Positions 47,208-58,143 are shown, numbered from the stretch's first letter. The stretch: DNA of 64,000 nt from Pseudomonas costantinii (GCF_001870435.1 NZ_MDDR01000004.1:1-64000); one strand, 5' to 3'. The notes: generated from the sequence alone by a model not told the origin. Translations and numbers: made by a program.

Positions 47208-47750
47208 ATGCAAAACCCACAGAACCTGATTTGGATCGATCTGGAAATGACCGGTCTGAACCCCGACACCGACGTCATCATCGAGATGGCGACCATTGTC
47301 ACCGACAGCAACCTCAACACCTTGGCCGAAGGTCCGGTGATCGCCATTCATCACAGCGACGCCGTACTCGCCACCATGGACGAGTGGAACACTCGCACCC
47401 ATGGCAACTCCGGCCTGACCCAGCGCGTGCGCGACAGCCGTATCAGCATGGCTGAAGCCGAAGCTGAAACCATCGCTTTCCTGGAAAAATGGGTGCCGAA
47501 GGGCAAGTCGCCGATCTGCGGTAACAGCATCTGCCAGGACCGTCGCTTCCTCTATACCCATATGAAGGGCCTTGAAAGCTATTTCCACTACCGCAATCTG
47601 GACGTGTCGACGCTCAAGGAACTGGCTGCGCGCTGGGCGCCGGAAGTCAAAGACAGCTTCCATAAAGGCAGCACGCACCTGGCGTTGGACGATATTCGTG
47701 AGTCGATTGCCGAGTTGCAGCACTACCGCAAGCATTTCATCAAGGCTTGA
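47208..47750 (+). CDS. orn: Oligoribonuclease
   Basis: A 180-residue DEDDh 3'-5' exonuclease that clears di- to short oligoribonucleotides, including pGpG from c-di-GMP breakdown. The exonuclease motifs are visible: [27 protein letters not shown] and [11 protein letters not shown]. The ATG at 47208 gives the standard length. The frame stays open far upstream inside the rsgA region on the other strand, which is not meaningful. Confidence 0.98.
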   Translation: MQNPQNLIWIDLEMTGLNPDTDVIIEMATIVTDSNLNTLAEGPVIAIHHSDAVLATMDEWNTRTHGNSGLTQRVRDSRISMAEAEAETIAFLEKWVPKGKSPICGNSICQDRRFLYTHMKGLESYFHYRNLDVSTLKELAARWAPEVKDSFHKGSTHLALDDIRESIAELQHYRKHFIKA

Positions 47751-47830
47751 TGTTGCAGATTGCGGGTCGCCCTCTTTTGGTGCCATCACCAAATGATTAG
47801 ACTGCGCGCCTATTTGTCTGGATTGCCATC

Positions 47831-48445
47831 ATGCTGTTGATGCTCTACCTCATCGCCATTACCGCCGAAGCGATGACCGGCGCCTTGTCCGCCGGTCGGC
47901 GCGGCATGGATTGGTTTGGCGTGGTACTGATCGCCTGTGTCACTGCCCTGGGCGGTGGTTCGGTGCGTGACGTATTGCTGGGGCATTACCCGCTGACGTG
48001 GGTCAAACACCCGGAATACCTGGTGCTGACCTCCATCGCGGCATTGGTGACGATCTTTATCGCGCCGTTGATGCGGCGTTTGCGCTCGCTGTTTCTGGCG
48101 CTGGACGCCGTGGGGCTGGTGGCCTTCACCTTGATCGGCTGCATGACCGCCCTGGAAATGGGGCACGGCATGCTGGTGGCGTCGGTCAGCGGGGTGATTA
48201 CAGGGGTATTCGGCGGCATCCTGCGGGATATTTTCTGCAACGATATTCCACTGATCTTCCGTCGCGAGCTGTACGCCAGCGTGTCGTTCCTCGCTGCCTG
48301 GTTTTACATGCTCTGCCTTTATCTGGAGCTGCCCAGTGAGCAAGCGATTCTGCTGACCCTGTTCAGCGGCTTTTTATTGCGCCTGCTGGCCATCCGTTTT
48401 CACTGGGAAATGCCCAAGTTCGTCTACAACGACGACGTGCATTAA
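47831..48445 (+). CDS. TRIC-type (YicG/UPF0126) membrane protein
   Basis: A 204-residue protein with about seven helices and two copies of the UPF0126/TRIC domain: ITAEAMTGALSAGRRGMDWFGV with GGGSVRDVLLG in the first, and LDAVGLVAFTLIGCMTAL with GGILRDIFCNDIP in the second. Prokaryotic TRIC proteins form trimeric cation channels; the function of this group in pseudomonads is not established, and some relatives have been proposed to move glycine. Its last 4 bases overlap the convergent queG. Confidence 0.9.
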   Translation: MLLMLYLIAITAEAMTGALSAGRRGMDWFGVVLIACVTALGGGSVRDVLLGHYPLTWVKHPEYLVLTSIAALVTIFIAPLMRRLRSLFLALDAVGLVAFTLIGCMTALEMGHGMLVASVSGVITGVFGGILRDIFCNDIPLIFRRELYASVSFLAAWFYMLCLYLELPSEQAILLTLFSGFLLRLLAIRFHWEMPKFVYNDDVH

Positions 48446-49506
48446 CGTGTGGCGTGCTGGTTCAACGCCCACTCCACGTGTTCGCGTACCAGCTCTGACG
48501 GGTAATCCCGGCGCGCCTTCAAGGCTTCCAACACCGGAATGCTTGATGGCGCATTGCCCAGACCCACCGCAAGGTTGCGAAGCCAGCGCTCATAACCGGC
48601 GCGGCGCAGCGGTGAGCCTTCGGTGCTGCTGAGGAATTTATCTTCGTCCCACATAAATAGTTCGGCCAGCTCCGCGTTATCCAGGTTATGCCGTGGCTTG
48701 AAATCGCCTTCGTCGGTGGCGCGCGCGAAACGATTCCACGGGCAAACGATCTGACAGTCATCGCAGCCGAATACCCGGTTGCCGATCAATGGGCGCAAAT
48801 CTTCGGGGATCGCGCTCTTGAGTTCGATGGTCAGGTAGGAAATGCAGCGCCGGGCGTCTAGCACGTAAGGGCCGACGAAGGCGTTGGTAGGGCAGATGTC
48901 CAGGCACGCGGTGCAGCGGCCGCAATGTTCGGTGCTATGGGGTGCGTCGACGGGCAGCGGCAAATCGACAAACAGTTCGCTCAAGAAGAAATAACTGCCG
49001 GCTTTGCGATTGAGTACCAGGGTGTTTTTACCGATCCAGCCGAGACCGGCCTGTTCGGCGATGGCTTTTTCCAGCACCGGCGCGCTGTCGACAAAGGCGC
49101 GAAAACCGAATGGACCAATCTGCGCCTGAATGCGATCAGCCAGTTGCTGCACGCGTTTGCGGATCAGCTTGTGGTAGTCGCGGCCCAGTGCGTAACGCGA
49201 GATGTAGGCTTTTTCCGGCTTTGCCAGCAGTTGCGCCATGTGGGTGTCGCCTGGCAGATAATCCATGCGCAGCGACACCACGCGCAAGGTGCCCGGCACC
49301 AGTTCATCGGGATGGGAGCGTTTGCTGCCGTGGGCGCCCATGTACTCCATCTCGCCGTGGTAACCCGCGTCGAGCCAGCGTTGCAGGTGCTGTTCATGCT
49401 CGGCCAGGTCAAGGCCGCTGATGCCGACTTGTTGAAAGCCCAGCTCGCGGCCCCAGTCTTTGATCGATTGGGCGAGGGCGGGCAGATCGGTGGTAATGGC
49501 AGGCAT
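48442..49506 (-). CDS. queG: Epoxyqueuosine reductase
   Basis: A 354-residue iron-sulfur and cobalamin enzyme that makes queuosine in tRNA from epoxyqueuosine. Two [4Fe-4S] cluster motifs are intact: CGRCTACLDICPTNAF and CDDCQIVCPWN. Conserved ALGRDYHKLIRKRVQQLAD lies near residue 105, and C-terminal HEAT-like repeats follow (LRNLAVGLGNA). The ATG at 49506 is preferred because the long upstream frame lies in the nnrD region. It is divergent from nnrD. Confidence 0.96.
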   Translation of the reverse strand: MPAITTDLPALAQSIKDWGRELGFQQVGISGLDLAEHEQHLQRWLDAGYHGEMEYMGAHGSKRSHPDELVPGTLRVVSLRMDYLPGDTHMAQLLAKPEKAYISRYALGRDYHKLIRKRVQQLADRIQAQIGPFGFRAFVDSAPVLEKAIAEQAGLGWIGKNTLVLNRKAGSYFFLSELFVDLPLPVDAPHSTEHCGRCTACLDICPTNAFVGPYVLDARRCISYLTIELKSAIPEDLRPLIGNRVFGCDDCQIVCPWNRFARATDEGDFKPRHNLDNAELAELFMWDEDKFLSSTEGSPLRRAGYERWLRNLAVGLGNAPSSIPVLEALKARRDYPSELVREHVEWALNQHATR

Positions 49507-49569
49507 GAGACAAGGGAAACCGCAGGTTAGATAGGTATAATTCTGCCAGACATCGGAGCTTGAAGACGC

Positions 49570-50430
49570 ATGCTGCAGACAAAACACGCAATAACTGACG
49601 TTCAGCCCTTGTTGCACGGTCATTTGCCGCAACTGGCTGCACGCTCTCCGGACGCCCATAAAGGTCAGTTCGGCCACTTGTTAGTCATTGGTGGCGACCG
49701 CGGCTTTGGCGGCGCTGCGCTGCTGAGTGCAGAAAGCGCCTTGCGCAGTGGCTCAGGCTTGGTGTCGCTGGCGACCCGCCTTGAGCATGTGCCCGCCGCC
49801 CTGGCTCGTTTGCCGGAAGTCATGACCGTAGGTGTGAGCTCCGCCAATCAGTTGATGGGGTTGCTGGAAAAGATCTCGGTGATCGTCATTGGCCCGGGCC
49901 TCGGCAGTGCTTCGTGGGGTAAAAGCCTGTTATCCGTCGCCGCCAACGCCAAACAGCCACAAGTTTGGGACGCCGACGCCCTTAACCAACTGGCCACGAG
50001 TAGCGTGAGCCTGCCCGCCAATTCGGTAATCACCCCACATCCTGGCGAGGCGGCACACTTGATGGGGATATCGACAGCCGAGGTTCAGGCCGATCGACTT
50101 AAGGTTGCGCGCGCTTTGAGCCAGAAATTCAATGCAGTGGCTATCCTCAAGGGTGCTGGCAGTTTGATTGCCAGCCCGGACGGGCGTGTTTCGCGATGTG
50201 ATCAGGGCCATCCGGCGATGGCCGCGGCGGGGTTGGGTGATGTATTGGCCGGTCTGGTGGGCGCATTACTGGCCCAGGGCATGCCTGCTTATGACGCCGG
50301 TTGCCTGGCCGTCTGGTTGCACGCCACCGCGGGGCATCGCCAAGGCACCTTGGGTCGAGGTTTGGCCGCCAGCGACCTGATACCTGCCATTCGTCAATTG
50401 CTGGAGGAGCAGTCGCCGTGTCTGAAGTAA
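49570..50430 (+). CDS. nnrD: ADP/ATP-dependent NAD(P)H-hydrate dehydratase, stand-alone
   Basis: A 286-residue YjeF C-terminal-type ribokinase-fold enzyme that repairs hydrated NAD(P)H. Motifs: GHLLVIGGDRGFGGAALLSAESA, ITPHPGEAAHL, AILKGAGSLI and AAAGLGDVLAGLVGALLAQG. It has only the dehydratase part; the epimerase domain that is fused to it in E. coli is absent, and not found elsewhere in the window. Its end overlaps tsaE by 13 bases. Order nnrD-tsaE-amiB-mutL is conserved. Confidence 0.93.
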   Translation: MLQTKHAITDVQPLLHGHLPQLAARSPDAHKGQFGHLLVIGGDRGFGGAALLSAESALRSGSGLVSLATRLEHVPAALARLPEVMTVGVSSANQLMGLLEKISVIVIGPGLGSASWGKSLLSVAANAKQPQVWDADALNQLATSSVSLPANSVITPHPGEAAHLMGISTAEVQADRLKVARALSQKFNAVAILKGAGSLIASPDGRVSRCDQGHPAMAAAGLGDVLAGLVGALLAQGMPAYDAGCLAVWLHATAGHRQGTLGRGLAASDLIPAIRQLLEEQSPCLK

Positions 50431-50888
50431 CCCTTTTCCTGGCCGATGAAGACGCCATGGTCGCGTTCGGTCATCGCATTGCCCAGGTCACGGCCGGTGC
50501 AGGGCTGATCTTTCTCGAAGGCGACCTGGGGGCGGGCAAGACCACGCTTTCCCGAGGGATTATTCGCGGCTTGGGCCACACGGGGGCGGTAAAAAGTCCG
50601 ACGTTCACCTTGGTGGAACCCTACGAAATTGGTGGCGTGCGAGCGTTCCATTTCGACCTCTATCGCCTGGTGGACCCTGAAGAGCTGGAGTATATGGGCA
50701 TCCGTGATTACTTCGACGAAGACGCGTTGTGCCTGATTGAGTGGCCAGATAAAGGCACAGGCTTTTTGCCAAAGCCGGACCTGACCATTACCATTACGCC
50801 GCATGATCACGGACGTCAGCTGAAGTTGTTGCCCCAGGGCGCGCGCGGCCAGTCGTGGTGCGCCGCTTTGGCATTGGAATTCAAATAA
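50418..50888 (+). CDS. tsaE: tRNA threonylcarbamoyladenosine synthesis ATPase TsaE
   Basis: A 156-residue P-loop protein that works with TsaB and TsaD to make t6A37 in tRNA. The Walker A is GDLGAGKTTLSRGIIRGLGH, followed by KSPTFTLVEPYE and FHFDLYRLVDPEELEYMG, and CLIEWPDKG as the Walker-B-like part. I chose the GTG at 50418, inside the end of nnrD, for the standard length. Confidence 0.96.
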   Translation: MSEVTLFLADEDAMVAFGHRIAQVTAGAGLIFLEGDLGAGKTTLSRGIIRGLGHTGAVKSPTFTLVEPYEIGGVRAFHFDLYRLVDPEELEYMGIRDYFDEDALCLIEWPDKGTGFLPKPDLTITITPHDHGRQLKLLPQGARGQSWCAALALEFK

Positions 50889-50903
50889 TTGGTGGGGTTA
50901 GGT

Positions 50904-52325
50904 ATGCGCTTTCGCGCGTTGGTTGCTGTCGTAGGGGTGTTGCTTGCGGCAATAACTGTCAATGCTCTGGCTGCTTCGCAGGTGAAAAGTGTTCGCCTGT
51001 GGCGAGCGCCGGATAACACGCGACTGGTGTTCGACCTGTCTGGCCCGGTCCAGCACAGTGTCTTTACCCTGTCGTCGCCTGATCGCCTGGTGATCGATAT
51101 CAACGGTGCGACCCTGGCCGCGCCGCTGAAAGTGTCCACCGCCAATACCCCGATTACCGCCATGCGCTCGGCCCAACGTACGCCGACCGATTTGCGCGTG
51201 GTCATCGACCTGAAAAAGGCCGTGACCCCGAAAAGTTTTGTGCTGGCGCCGAACGCTCAATATGGCAACCGGTTGGTGGTCGACCTGTTCGACAACGCCG
51301 CCGATGCTGCGCCGCCGCCTGCGCCAACTCCGACCGTCGCGACCGTGCCGGCAGTGCCGGTCAACCCGTCGCAACCGCAGGTCAAGTTGCCTCCGCCGCC
51401 GCCTGCTCCAGCCGGTAAGCGCGACATTATTGTGGTGATCGACGCTGGCCACGGCGGTGAAGACCCGGGGGCCTCCGGCTCGCGCGGCCAACATGAGAAG
51501 GACGTGGTACTGGCCATCGCCCGCGAACTGCAGCGCCAGGTCAACGCAATGAAAGGCTATCGCGCCGAGCTGACCCGTACCGGCGACTACTTCATCCCGC
51601 TGCGCGGCCGCACCGAAATCGCCCGTAAGAAGGGCGCCGACCTGTTCGTATCGATTCACGCCGACGCCGCACCGTCAGCCGCCGCCTTCGGTGCCTCGGT
51701 GTTTGCCCTGTCGGATCGCGGCGCTACGTCCGAGACCGCCCGTTGGCTGGCAGACAGTGAAAACCGTTCCGACTTGATCGGTGGGGCCGGCAACGTGTCC
51801 CTCGATGACAAGGACAAGATGCTTGCCGGGGTATTGCTTGACCTGTCGATGACGGCTTCGCTGACTTCCAGCCTGAACGTCGGCCAGAAAGTCCTGAGCA
51901 ACATCGGACGTGTGACATCGCTGCACAAACAGCGTGTAGAACAAGCCGGATTCATGGTGCTGAAGTCGCCGGACATTCCATCGATCCTGGTGGAAACCGG
52001 GTTTATCTCCAACTCCAACGAAGCGTCGAAGCTGGCCAGCTCCGGCCATCAACAGGCGTTGGCGCGCTCAATCAGCGCCGGTATTCGCCAGTTCTTCCAG
52101 CAGAACCCACCGCCGGGCACTTATATCGCCTGGCTGCGCGACTCCGGGAAAATCGCCCAAGGCCCGCGTGACCATCGCGTGCAACCCGGCGACACCGTGG
52201 CGATGTTGGCGGTGCGTTTCCAGGTCTCGGCCGCTACCTTGCGCAGCGCCAATAATCTGAAAACCGATGAGCTGAAAGTCGGGCAGGTGTTGACCATCCC
52301 CGGCACTGAATTGGCGGCGCAATAA
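50904..52325 (+). CDS. amiB: N-acetylmuramoyl-L-alanine amidase AmiB
   Basis: A 473-residue periplasmic zinc amidase that splits septal peptidoglycan at cell division. Layout: signal peptide ([17 protein letters not shown]), AMIN domain ([18 protein letters not shown]), a Pro-rich linker near residue 150, the amidase_3 domain with [21 protein letters not shown] and [13 protein letters not shown], and a C-terminal LysM ([20 protein letters not shown]). The ATG at 50904 is preferred over TTG 50889. It shares one base with mutL. Confidence 0.97.
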   Translation: MRFRALVAVVGVLLAAITVNALAASQVKSVRLWRAPDNTRLVFDLSGPVQHSVFTLSSPDRLVIDINGATLAAPLKVSTANTPITAMRSAQRTPTDLRVVIDLKKAVTPKSFVLAPNAQYGNRLVVDLFDNAADAAPPPAPTPTVATVPAVPVNPSQPQVKLPPPPPAPAGKRDIIVVIDAGHGGEDPGASGSRGQHEKDVVLAIARELQRQVNAMKGYRAELTRTGDYFIPLRGRTEIARKKGADLFVSIHADAAPSAAAFGASVFALSDRGATSETARWLADSENRSDLIGGAGNVSLDDKDKMLAGVLLDLSMTASLTSSLNVGQKVLSNIGRVTSLHKQRVEQAGFMVLKSPDIPSILVETGFISNSNEASKLASSGHQQALARSISAGIRQFFQQNPPPGTYIAWLRDSGKIAQGPRDHRVQPGDTVAMLAVRFQVSAATLRSANNLKTDELKVGQVLTIPGTELAAQ

Positions 52326-54238
52326 TGAGCGAGTCAGTCTTGAATAGCGGTTCGCGCATTGAACTGCTCAGCCCGCGCCTTGCCAACCAGATTGCGGCGG
52401 GCGAGGTTGTTGAGCGTCCTGCCTCGGTGATCAAGGAATTGCTGGAAAACAGTATCGACTCTGGTGCCAAGCGCATCGACGTCGATGTGGAGCAGGGCGG
52501 CGTCAAACTGCTGCGGGTACGCGACGACGGCAGCGGCATCTCTTCCGATGACCTGCCGTTGGCCCTGGCCCGTCACGCCACCAGCAAGATTCGCGATCTG
52601 GAAGACCTTGAACGGGTGATGAGCCTGGGTTTTCGCGGTGAGGCCTTGGCTTCCATCAGCTCCGTGGCTCGCCTGACCCTGACCTCTCGCACCCGTAGTG
52701 CCGACCAGGCCTGGCAGGTGGAAACCGAAGGCCGCGACATGGCGCCTCGGGTCCAGCCGGCTGCGCACCCGGTGGGCACTTCGGTGGAAGTGCGCGATCT
52801 GTTCTTCAATACCCCGGCGCGGCGCAAATTCCTCAAAGCCGAAAAAACCGAATTCGATCACCTGCAAGAAGTCATCAAGCGTCTGGCCTTGGCCCGTTTT
52901 GATGTGGCATTCCACCTGCGCCATAACGGCAAGACGATCCTCAGCCTGCACGAGGCCCATGATGATGCGGCGCGTGCCCGGCGTGTTTCGGCTATCTGCG
53001 GCGCGGGGTTCCTGGAGCAGGCGCTGCCGATTGAAATCGAACGTAATGGTTTGCGGCTGTGGGGCTGGGTCGGTTTGCCGACCTTCTCCCGGAGCCAGGC
53101 TGACTTGCAGTATTTCTTTGTGAATGGCCGCGCAGTGCGCGACAAACTGGTTGCCCATGCGGTGCGCCAGGCCTATCGCGACGTGCTGTTCAACGGACGG
53201 CATCCTACATTTGTGCTGTTTTTTGAGGTCGACCCGTCGGTGGTTGACGTCAACGTGCACCCGACCAAACACGAAGTGCGTTTTCGTGATGGGCGCATGG
53301 TGCATGACTTCCTCTACGGCACTCTGCACCGTGCCTTGGGCGATGTGCGGCCGGATGATCAGCTGTCGGCGCCGATTGTGACGGCAATGGTCCGTCCGAG
53401 CGGCCCGGAGGCCGGTGAATTTGGCCCCCAGGGTGAAATGAGTCTGGCAGCCAATCTGCTGCAATCGCCGCAGCCCCAGCCTTCGTACACGGCTCCTGGC
53501 TCCGGCTCGGGGGCGGGTTATCAGTATCAATACACCCCGAGGCCGCAATCGGCCGTGCCGGTGGCTGAGGCCCAGGCGGCCTATCGCGAATTTTTTGCGC
53601 CCTTGCCGGGTGCCGAGCCGGGCTCAGTCGCCTTGCCGGAAGGCGGCGGGGATATTCCGCCACTCGGCTACGCGCTGGCGCAGCTCAAGGGCATCTACAT
53701 CCTCGCGGAAAACGCCCATGGACTGGTGTTGGTGGACATGCATGCCGCTCACGAGCGGATCATGTACGAGCGCTTGAAAATCGCCATGGCCAGTGAAGGT
53801 CTCAGTGGGCAGCCGTTGTTGGTGCCGGAATCCTTGGCAGTCAGCCAGCGCGAAGCTGATTGCGCCGAAGAGCACCACAGCGTGTTCCAGAAACTCGGCT
53901 TTGAATTACAGCGCCTGGGTCCGGAAACCCTGGCGATTCGCCAGATTCCTGCACTGCTCAAGCAGGCCGAGGCCAACCGGCTAGTGGCTGACGTGCTGGC
54001 TGACCTGATGGAATACGGCACCAGTGACCGCATCCAGGCGCATATCAACGAGCTACTCGGCACCATGGCTTGCCACGGCGCGATTCGTGCCAATCGCCGC
54101 CTGGCCCTGCCGGAAATGAACGGACTGCTGCGCGATATGGAAAATACCGAGCGCAGCGGGCAATGCAACCATGGCCGACCGACCTGGACCCAAATGGGCC
54201 TGGACGATTTGGACAAACTGTTCTTGCGCGGCCGTTGA
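52325..54238 (+). CDS. mutL: DNA mismatch repair protein MutL
   Basis: A 637-residue protein. The N-terminal GHKL ATPase ([36 protein letters not shown]) is followed by a variable Pro/Gln-rich linker near 380-420 and a C-terminal dimerisation domain. The endonuclease motif [12 protein letters not shown] is present, in line with nicking MutL proteins of bacteria that lack MutH. The downstream miaA start overlaps its stop codon. Confidence 0.98.
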   Translation: MSESVLNSGSRIELLSPRLANQIAAGEVVERPASVIKELLENSIDSGAKRIDVDVEQGGVKLLRVRDDGSGISSDDLPLALARHATSKIRDLEDLERVMSLGFRGEALASISSVARLTLTSRTRSADQAWQVETEGRDMAPRVQPAAHPVGTSVEVRDLFFNTPARRKFLKAEKTEFDHLQEVIKRLALARFDVAFHLRHNGKTILSLHEAHDDAARARRVSAICGAGFLEQALPIEIERNGLRLWGWVGLPTFSRSQADLQYFFVNGRAVRDKLVAHAVRQAYRDVLFNGRHPTFVLFFEVDPSVVDVNVHPTKHEVRFRDGRMVHDFLYGTLHRALGDVRPDDQLSAPIVTAMVRPSGPEAGEFGPQGEMSLAANLLQSPQPQPSYTAPGSGSGAGYQYQYTPRPQSAVPVAEAQAAYREFFAPLPGAEPGSVALPEGGGDIPPLGYALAQLKGIYILAENAHGLVLVDMHAAHERIMYERLKIAMASEGLSGQPLLVPESLAVSQREADCAEEHHSVFQKLGFELQRLGPETLAIRQIPALLKQAEANRLVADVLADLMEYGTSDRIQAHINELLGTMACHGAIRANRRLALPEMNGLLRDMENTERSGQCNHGRPTWTQMGLDDLDKLFLRGR

Positions 54239-55209
54239 TGAGTGCCTTGCCCCCCGCCATCTTCCTGATGGGCCCGACGGCCGCCGGCAAGACCGACTTG
54301 GCCATTGAGCTGACCAAGGTGTTGCCGTGCGAGCTGATCAGTGTCGACTCTGCCCTGGTTTACCGGGACATGGACATTGGCACCGCCAAGCCCTCAAAAG
54401 AGCTGCTGGCCGAGTATCCGCACCGATTGATCGACATTATCGATCCCAGTGAGAGCTATTCGGCAGCCGATTTTCGTACTGATGCCCTGGCCGCCATGGC
54501 GCAGATCACCGCGCGGGGTAATATTCCGCTGCTGGTGGGCGGCACAATGCTCTACTACAAGGCTTTGCAGGAAGGTCTGGCAGATATGCCGCCCGCCGAT
54601 CCTCAAGTGCGCGCCGAACTTGAAGAAGAGGCTGATCGCCTTGGCTGGCAAGCCCTGCACGACCAGTTGGCGGTGGTGGACCCTGTGTCCGCCGCGCGCA
54701 TTCACCCCAATGACCCCCAACGCCTGACTCGTGCCCTGGAAGTTTGGCGTGTGAGCGGTCAGACAATGACCGAGCATCGGCAGCGACAATCTGCGCAAAG
54801 TGCTGACGCAGGCGCATCTGGACACTCACAATTGCCCTATACTGTGGCGAATCTGGCCATCGCTCCGGCAAATCGCCAGGTGCTGCATGACCGAATTGCA
54901 CAAAGATTCACAATTATGTTGGAACAGGGGTTCGTGGACGAGGTCGTAGCACTGCGTTCCAGAGGTGACCTGCATCCAGGGCTGCCTTCGATACGTGCTG
55001 TAGGTTACCGCCAAGTCTGGGATCATCTGGATGGCAAGCTGACGTCAGCCGAAATGCAGGAGCGCGGCATCATTGCCACGCGCCAATTGGCGAAGCGCCA
55101 GTTCACCTGGTTGCGTAGCTGGAGCGATTTGCACTGGTTGGACAGCCTGGACAGCGACAATCTGTCACGCGCCTTGAAATACTTGGGAACGGTCTCCATA
55201 TTGAGCTGA
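54238..55209 (+). CDS. miaA: tRNA dimethylallyltransferase MiaA
   Basis: A 323-residue enzyme that adds an isopentenyl group to A37 of tRNAs reading UNN codons. The P-loop [35 protein letters not shown] and [14 protein letters not shown] are conserved, as is [12 protein letters not shown]. The ATG at 54238 overlaps the mutL stop (ATGA). hfq follows after 93 bases, the usual arrangement in which hfq can also be read from upstream promoters. Confidence 0.97.
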   Translation: MSALPPAIFLMGPTAAGKTDLAIELTKVLPCELISVDSALVYRDMDIGTAKPSKELLAEYPHRLIDIIDPSESYSAADFRTDALAAMAQITARGNIPLLVGGTMLYYKALQEGLADMPPADPQVRAELEEEADRLGWQALHDQLAVVDPVSAARIHPNDPQRLTRALEVWRVSGQTMTEHRQRQSAQSADAGASGHSQLPYTVANLAIAPANRQVLHDRIAQRFTIMLEQGFVDEVVALRSRGDLHPGLPSIRAVGYRQVWDHLDGKLTSAEMQERGIIATRQLAKRQFTWLRSWSDLHWLDSLDSDNLSRALKYLGTVSILS

Positions 55210-55302
55210 GTCCTTGCAATTGCCGTCTATCCTTGGGGGTGTGACGGCCATAAGCTATCTATTTTCCGAATTTTATTATTGATCCTTAAAGGAGTGCGGC
55301 AC

Positions 55303-55563
55303 ATGTCAAAAGGGCATTCGCTACAAGACCCTTACTTGAATACTTTACGTAAAGAGAAAGTGGGGGTTTCCATCTACCTGGTCAACGGTATCAAGCTGCA
55401 AGGCACGATCGAGTCCTTCGACCAGTTCGTGATCCTGCTGAAAAACACCGTCAGCCAGATGGTTTACAAGCACGCTATCTCGACAGTAGTTCCAGTTCGT
55501 CCGATCCGTCTGCCTAGCGCAGCCGGTGATGAAGTGGGTGACGCTGAGCCAGGTAACGCCTGA
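55303..55563 (+). CDS. hfq: RNA chaperone Hfq
   Basis: An 86-residue Sm-like protein that pairs small RNAs with mRNAs as a hexamer ring. Sm1 ([20 protein letters not shown]) and Sm2 with the YKHAIST core are intact; the C-terminal tail is short ([14 protein letters not shown]), as usual in pseudomonads. A strong AAAGGAGT ribosome site precedes the ATG at 55303. hflX follows 12 bases on. Confidence 0.99.
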   Translation: MSKGHSLQDPYLNTLRKEKVGVSIYLVNGIKLQGTIESFDQFVILLKNTVSQMVYKHAISTVVPVRPIRLPSAAGDEVGDAEPGNA

Positions 55564-55575
55564 TAGGAGTCTCCT

Positions 55576-56877
55576 TTGTTCTTTGAGCGCCACGGTGGTG
55601 GTGAGCGAGTGATCCTCGTTCACTTGGATGGACAGGACCCTGAGGCGCGCGAAGATCCGCAGGAGTTTCAGGAGTTGGCAAATTCGGCCGGCGCCGAGAC
55701 CGTTGCGTTTTTTAACGTACCGCGTCATCGGCCAACCGCCAAATTCCTGATCGGCAGCGGCAAGGTCGAGGAGTTGCGCGACCTGGTCCACGCCGAAGAA
55801 GCCGATCTGGTGATCTTCAATCACGTCCTCACGCCCAGTCAGGAACGTAACCTCGAACGTGTTTTCGAGTGTCGCGTGATTGACCGTACCGGTCTGATTC
55901 TCGATATTTTCGCCCAGCGCGCCCGTACTCATGAAGGCAAGCTCCAGGTAGAACTGGCCCAGCTTGATCACATGAGCACCCGGCTGGTTCGCGGCTGGAC
56001 TCACCTTGAGCGCCAGGGTGGCGGTATCGGTATGCGTGGCCCAGGTGAAACCCAACTGGAAACCGACCGGCGTTTGCTGCGGGTTCGCCTGCGACAGATC
56101 AAGGGCCGGCTGGAGAAAGTGCGCAGCCAGCGTGAGCAATCGCGACGTGGCCGCATGCGTGCGGATATCCCTACCGTTTCCTTGGTGGGCTATACCAACG
56201 CTGGTAAATCCACGCTCTTCAATAATGTGACGAAATCGGACGTGTACGCGGCCGACCAACTGTTCGCCACGCTTGACCCGACCTTGCGCCGTCTGGAGCT
56301 GGACGACCTGGGGCCGATTGTCCTGGCCGATACCGTGGGTTTTATTCGCCACTTGCCCCACAAGCTGGTCGAGGCATTTCGGTCTACGCTCGAAGAGTCG
56401 AGCAACTCCGACCTGCTGTTGCACGTAATCGATGCGGCCGAACCGGATCGCATGCTGCAGATTGAACAGGTGATGGTGGTGTTGGGCGAGATTGGTGCCC
56501 AGGACTTGCCGATCCTCGAGGTCTATAACAAACTCGATTTGCTTGAAGGCGTTGAGCCACAAATCCAGCGCGACGAAAACGGCAAGCCCCAACGGGTCTG
56601 GCTGTCGGCGCGTGATGGCAGTGGCCTGGAGTTGCTTGAACAAGCCATCGCCGAGCTGCTGGGCAGTGATTTGTTTGTTGGCACCTTGCGCTTGCCTCAG
56701 CGTTTTGCTCGACTGCGTGCACAGTTTTTCGAGTTGGGCGCGGTACAGAAAGAAGAATATGACGAAGAAGGTGTCAGCTTGCTGGCCGTTCGATTGCCGC
56801 GCTCGGAGCTGAATCGGCTGGTTAGCCGTGAAGGCGTGGTACCGACAGAGTTCATCGAACAACACACTTTGCAATAA
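55576..56877 (+). CDS. hflX: Ribosome-associated GTPase HflX
   Basis: A 433-residue GTPase that splits or rescues stalled ribosomes. The N-terminal HflX-specific domain has FFNVPRHRPTAKFLIGSGKV and RQGGGIGMRGPGETQLE (read across residues 150-170); the G domain has GYTNAGKSTLFN, DTVGFIRHLP and YNKLDLLE. The start is a TTG at 55576 after a TAGGAGT ribosome site, giving the same beginning (MFFERHGGGE) and length as the P. aeruginosa protein. Confidence 0.97.
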   Translation: MFFERHGGGERVILVHLDGQDPEAREDPQEFQELANSAGAETVAFFNVPRHRPTAKFLIGSGKVEELRDLVHAEEADLVIFNHVLTPSQERNLERVFECRVIDRTGLILDIFAQRARTHEGKLQVELAQLDHMSTRLVRGWTHLERQGGGIGMRGPGETQLETDRRLLRVRLRQIKGRLEKVRSQREQSRRGRMRADIPTVSLVGYTNAGKSTLFNNVTKSDVYAADQLFATLDPTLRRLELDDLGPIVLADTVGFIRHLPHKLVEAFRSTLEESSNSDLLLHVIDAAEPDRMLQIEQVMVVLGEIGAQDLPILEVYNKLDLLEGVEPQIQRDENGKPQRVWLSARDGSGLELLEQAIAELLGSDLFVGTLRLPQRFARLRAQFFELGAVQKEEYDEEGVSLLAVRLPRSELNRLVSREGVVPTEFIEQHTLQ

Positions 56878-56973
56878 AAGCCTCCGAAAGCGGTTGTGCC
56901 GCAGTAGCAGGCATTCTGTAGCATTGGTCGGCGCGCCGTGGGTGCGTCTTTGCTTTATCAGATGGAGAGCGCT

Positions 56974-58143
56974 ATGGCTTGGAATGAGCCGGGTGGCAAC
57001 TCGAATAATCAGGATCCTTGGGGTGGTAAACGCCGCAATAATGGCGACCGCAAGGGGCCACCAGATCTCGACGAGGCCTTCCGAAAGCTGCAGGAAAGCC
57101 TGAATGGGTTGTTCGGTGGTGGAAAAAAAAGTGGTGGTGACGACGGCGGTCGCACAAGCAAGGGCGGTGGCTATGGCTTGCTGGGCCTGGGTCTTGTCGT
57201 GCTTGCAGCCGTTTGGCTGTACAGCGCTGTCTACGTGGTGGACGAGCAGGAGCAGGCCGTGGTGCTGCGCTTCGGCAAGTACTACGAGACGGTCGGCCCA
57301 GGCCTGAACATCTACTTCCCGCCGATCGACAAGAAGTACATGGAGAACGTCACGCGTGAGCGTGCCTACACCAAGCAGGGCCAGATGCTGACCGAAGACG
57401 AGAACATCGTCGAAGTGCCGCTGACCGTGCAGTACAAGATCAGCAACCTGCAGGATTTCGTGCTGAACGTTGATCAGCCGGAAATCAGCCTGCAGCAGGC
57501 GACCGAAAGCGCCCTGCGCCACGTAGTGGGTTCCACTGCAATGGATCAGGTGCTGACCGAAGGTCGTGAATTGATGGCCAGCGAGATCAAGGAGCGCCTG
57601 CAGCGGTTCCTCGATACCTATCGCACCGGTATCACCGTCACTCAAGTCAACATACAGAGCGCAGCGGCACCGCGCGAAGTGCAGGAAGCCTTTGATGACG
57701 TGATCCGCGCCCGTGAAGACGAACAGCGTTCGCGCAACCAGGCTGAAACCTACGCCAACGGCGTCGTGCCGGAAGCGCGTGGTCAGGCCCAGCGTATCCT
57801 CGAGGATGCCAACGGTTACCGCGACGAAGTGGTCTCGCGTGCCAAAGGTGAGGCGGATCGCTTTACCAAGCTGGTCGCCGAATACCGCAAGGCTCCAGAA
57901 GTCACGCGTGAGCGTTTGTATCTGGACACCATGCAGGAAGTCTTCAGCAACACCAGCAAGGTTCTCGTGACCGGCAACAAAGGTGGGCAGAACAACCTGC
58001 TTTACCTGCCGCTGGACAAGATGATCGAAGGTGGTCGTAGCGGCGCGCCGTCCACCGGTTCGACAGCTGCTGCCAACGAAGCGAGCGCCCGTACGGCCGC
58101 TGACTTGCTGCAACAGCAAACACGTACCAGGGAGAGTCGTTGA
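56974..58143 (+). CDS. hflK: FtsH protease modulator HflK
   Basis: A 389-residue membrane protein of the SPFH (band 7) family. A Gly/Asn-rich cytoplasmic N-terminus (MAWNEPGGNSNNQDPWGG) is followed by one helix (LLGLGLVVLAAVWLYSAVYV) and the SPFH domain (EQAVVLRFGKYYETVGPGLN), then long alanine-rich coiled coil. With HflC it forms a large cage around FtsH. Its TGA overlaps the hflC start. Confidence 0.98.
   Translation: MAWNEPGGNSNNQDPWGGKRRNNGDRKGPPDLDEAFRKLQESLNGLFGGGKKSGGDDGGRTSKGGGYGLLGLGLVVLAAVWLYSAVYVVDEQEQAVVLRFGKYYETVGPGLNIYFPPIDKKYMENVTRERAYTKQGQMLTEDENIVEVPLTVQYKISNLQDFVLNVDQPEISLQQATESALRHVVGSTAMDQVLTEGRELMASEIKERLQRFLDTYRTGITVTQVNIQSAAAPREVQEAFDDVIRAREDEQRSRNQAETYANGVVPEARGQAQRILEDANGYRDEVVSRAKGEADRFTKLVAEYRKAPEVTRERLYLDTMQEVFSNTSKVLVTGNKGGQNNLLYLPLDKMIEGGRSGAPSTGSTAAANEASARTAADLLQQQTRTRESR

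Noticed and set aside
55345..58119. A 924-codon minus-strand frame across hfq, hflX and hflK
   Set aside because: It spans three genuine genes in reverse and shows no domain; a codon-bias artefact.
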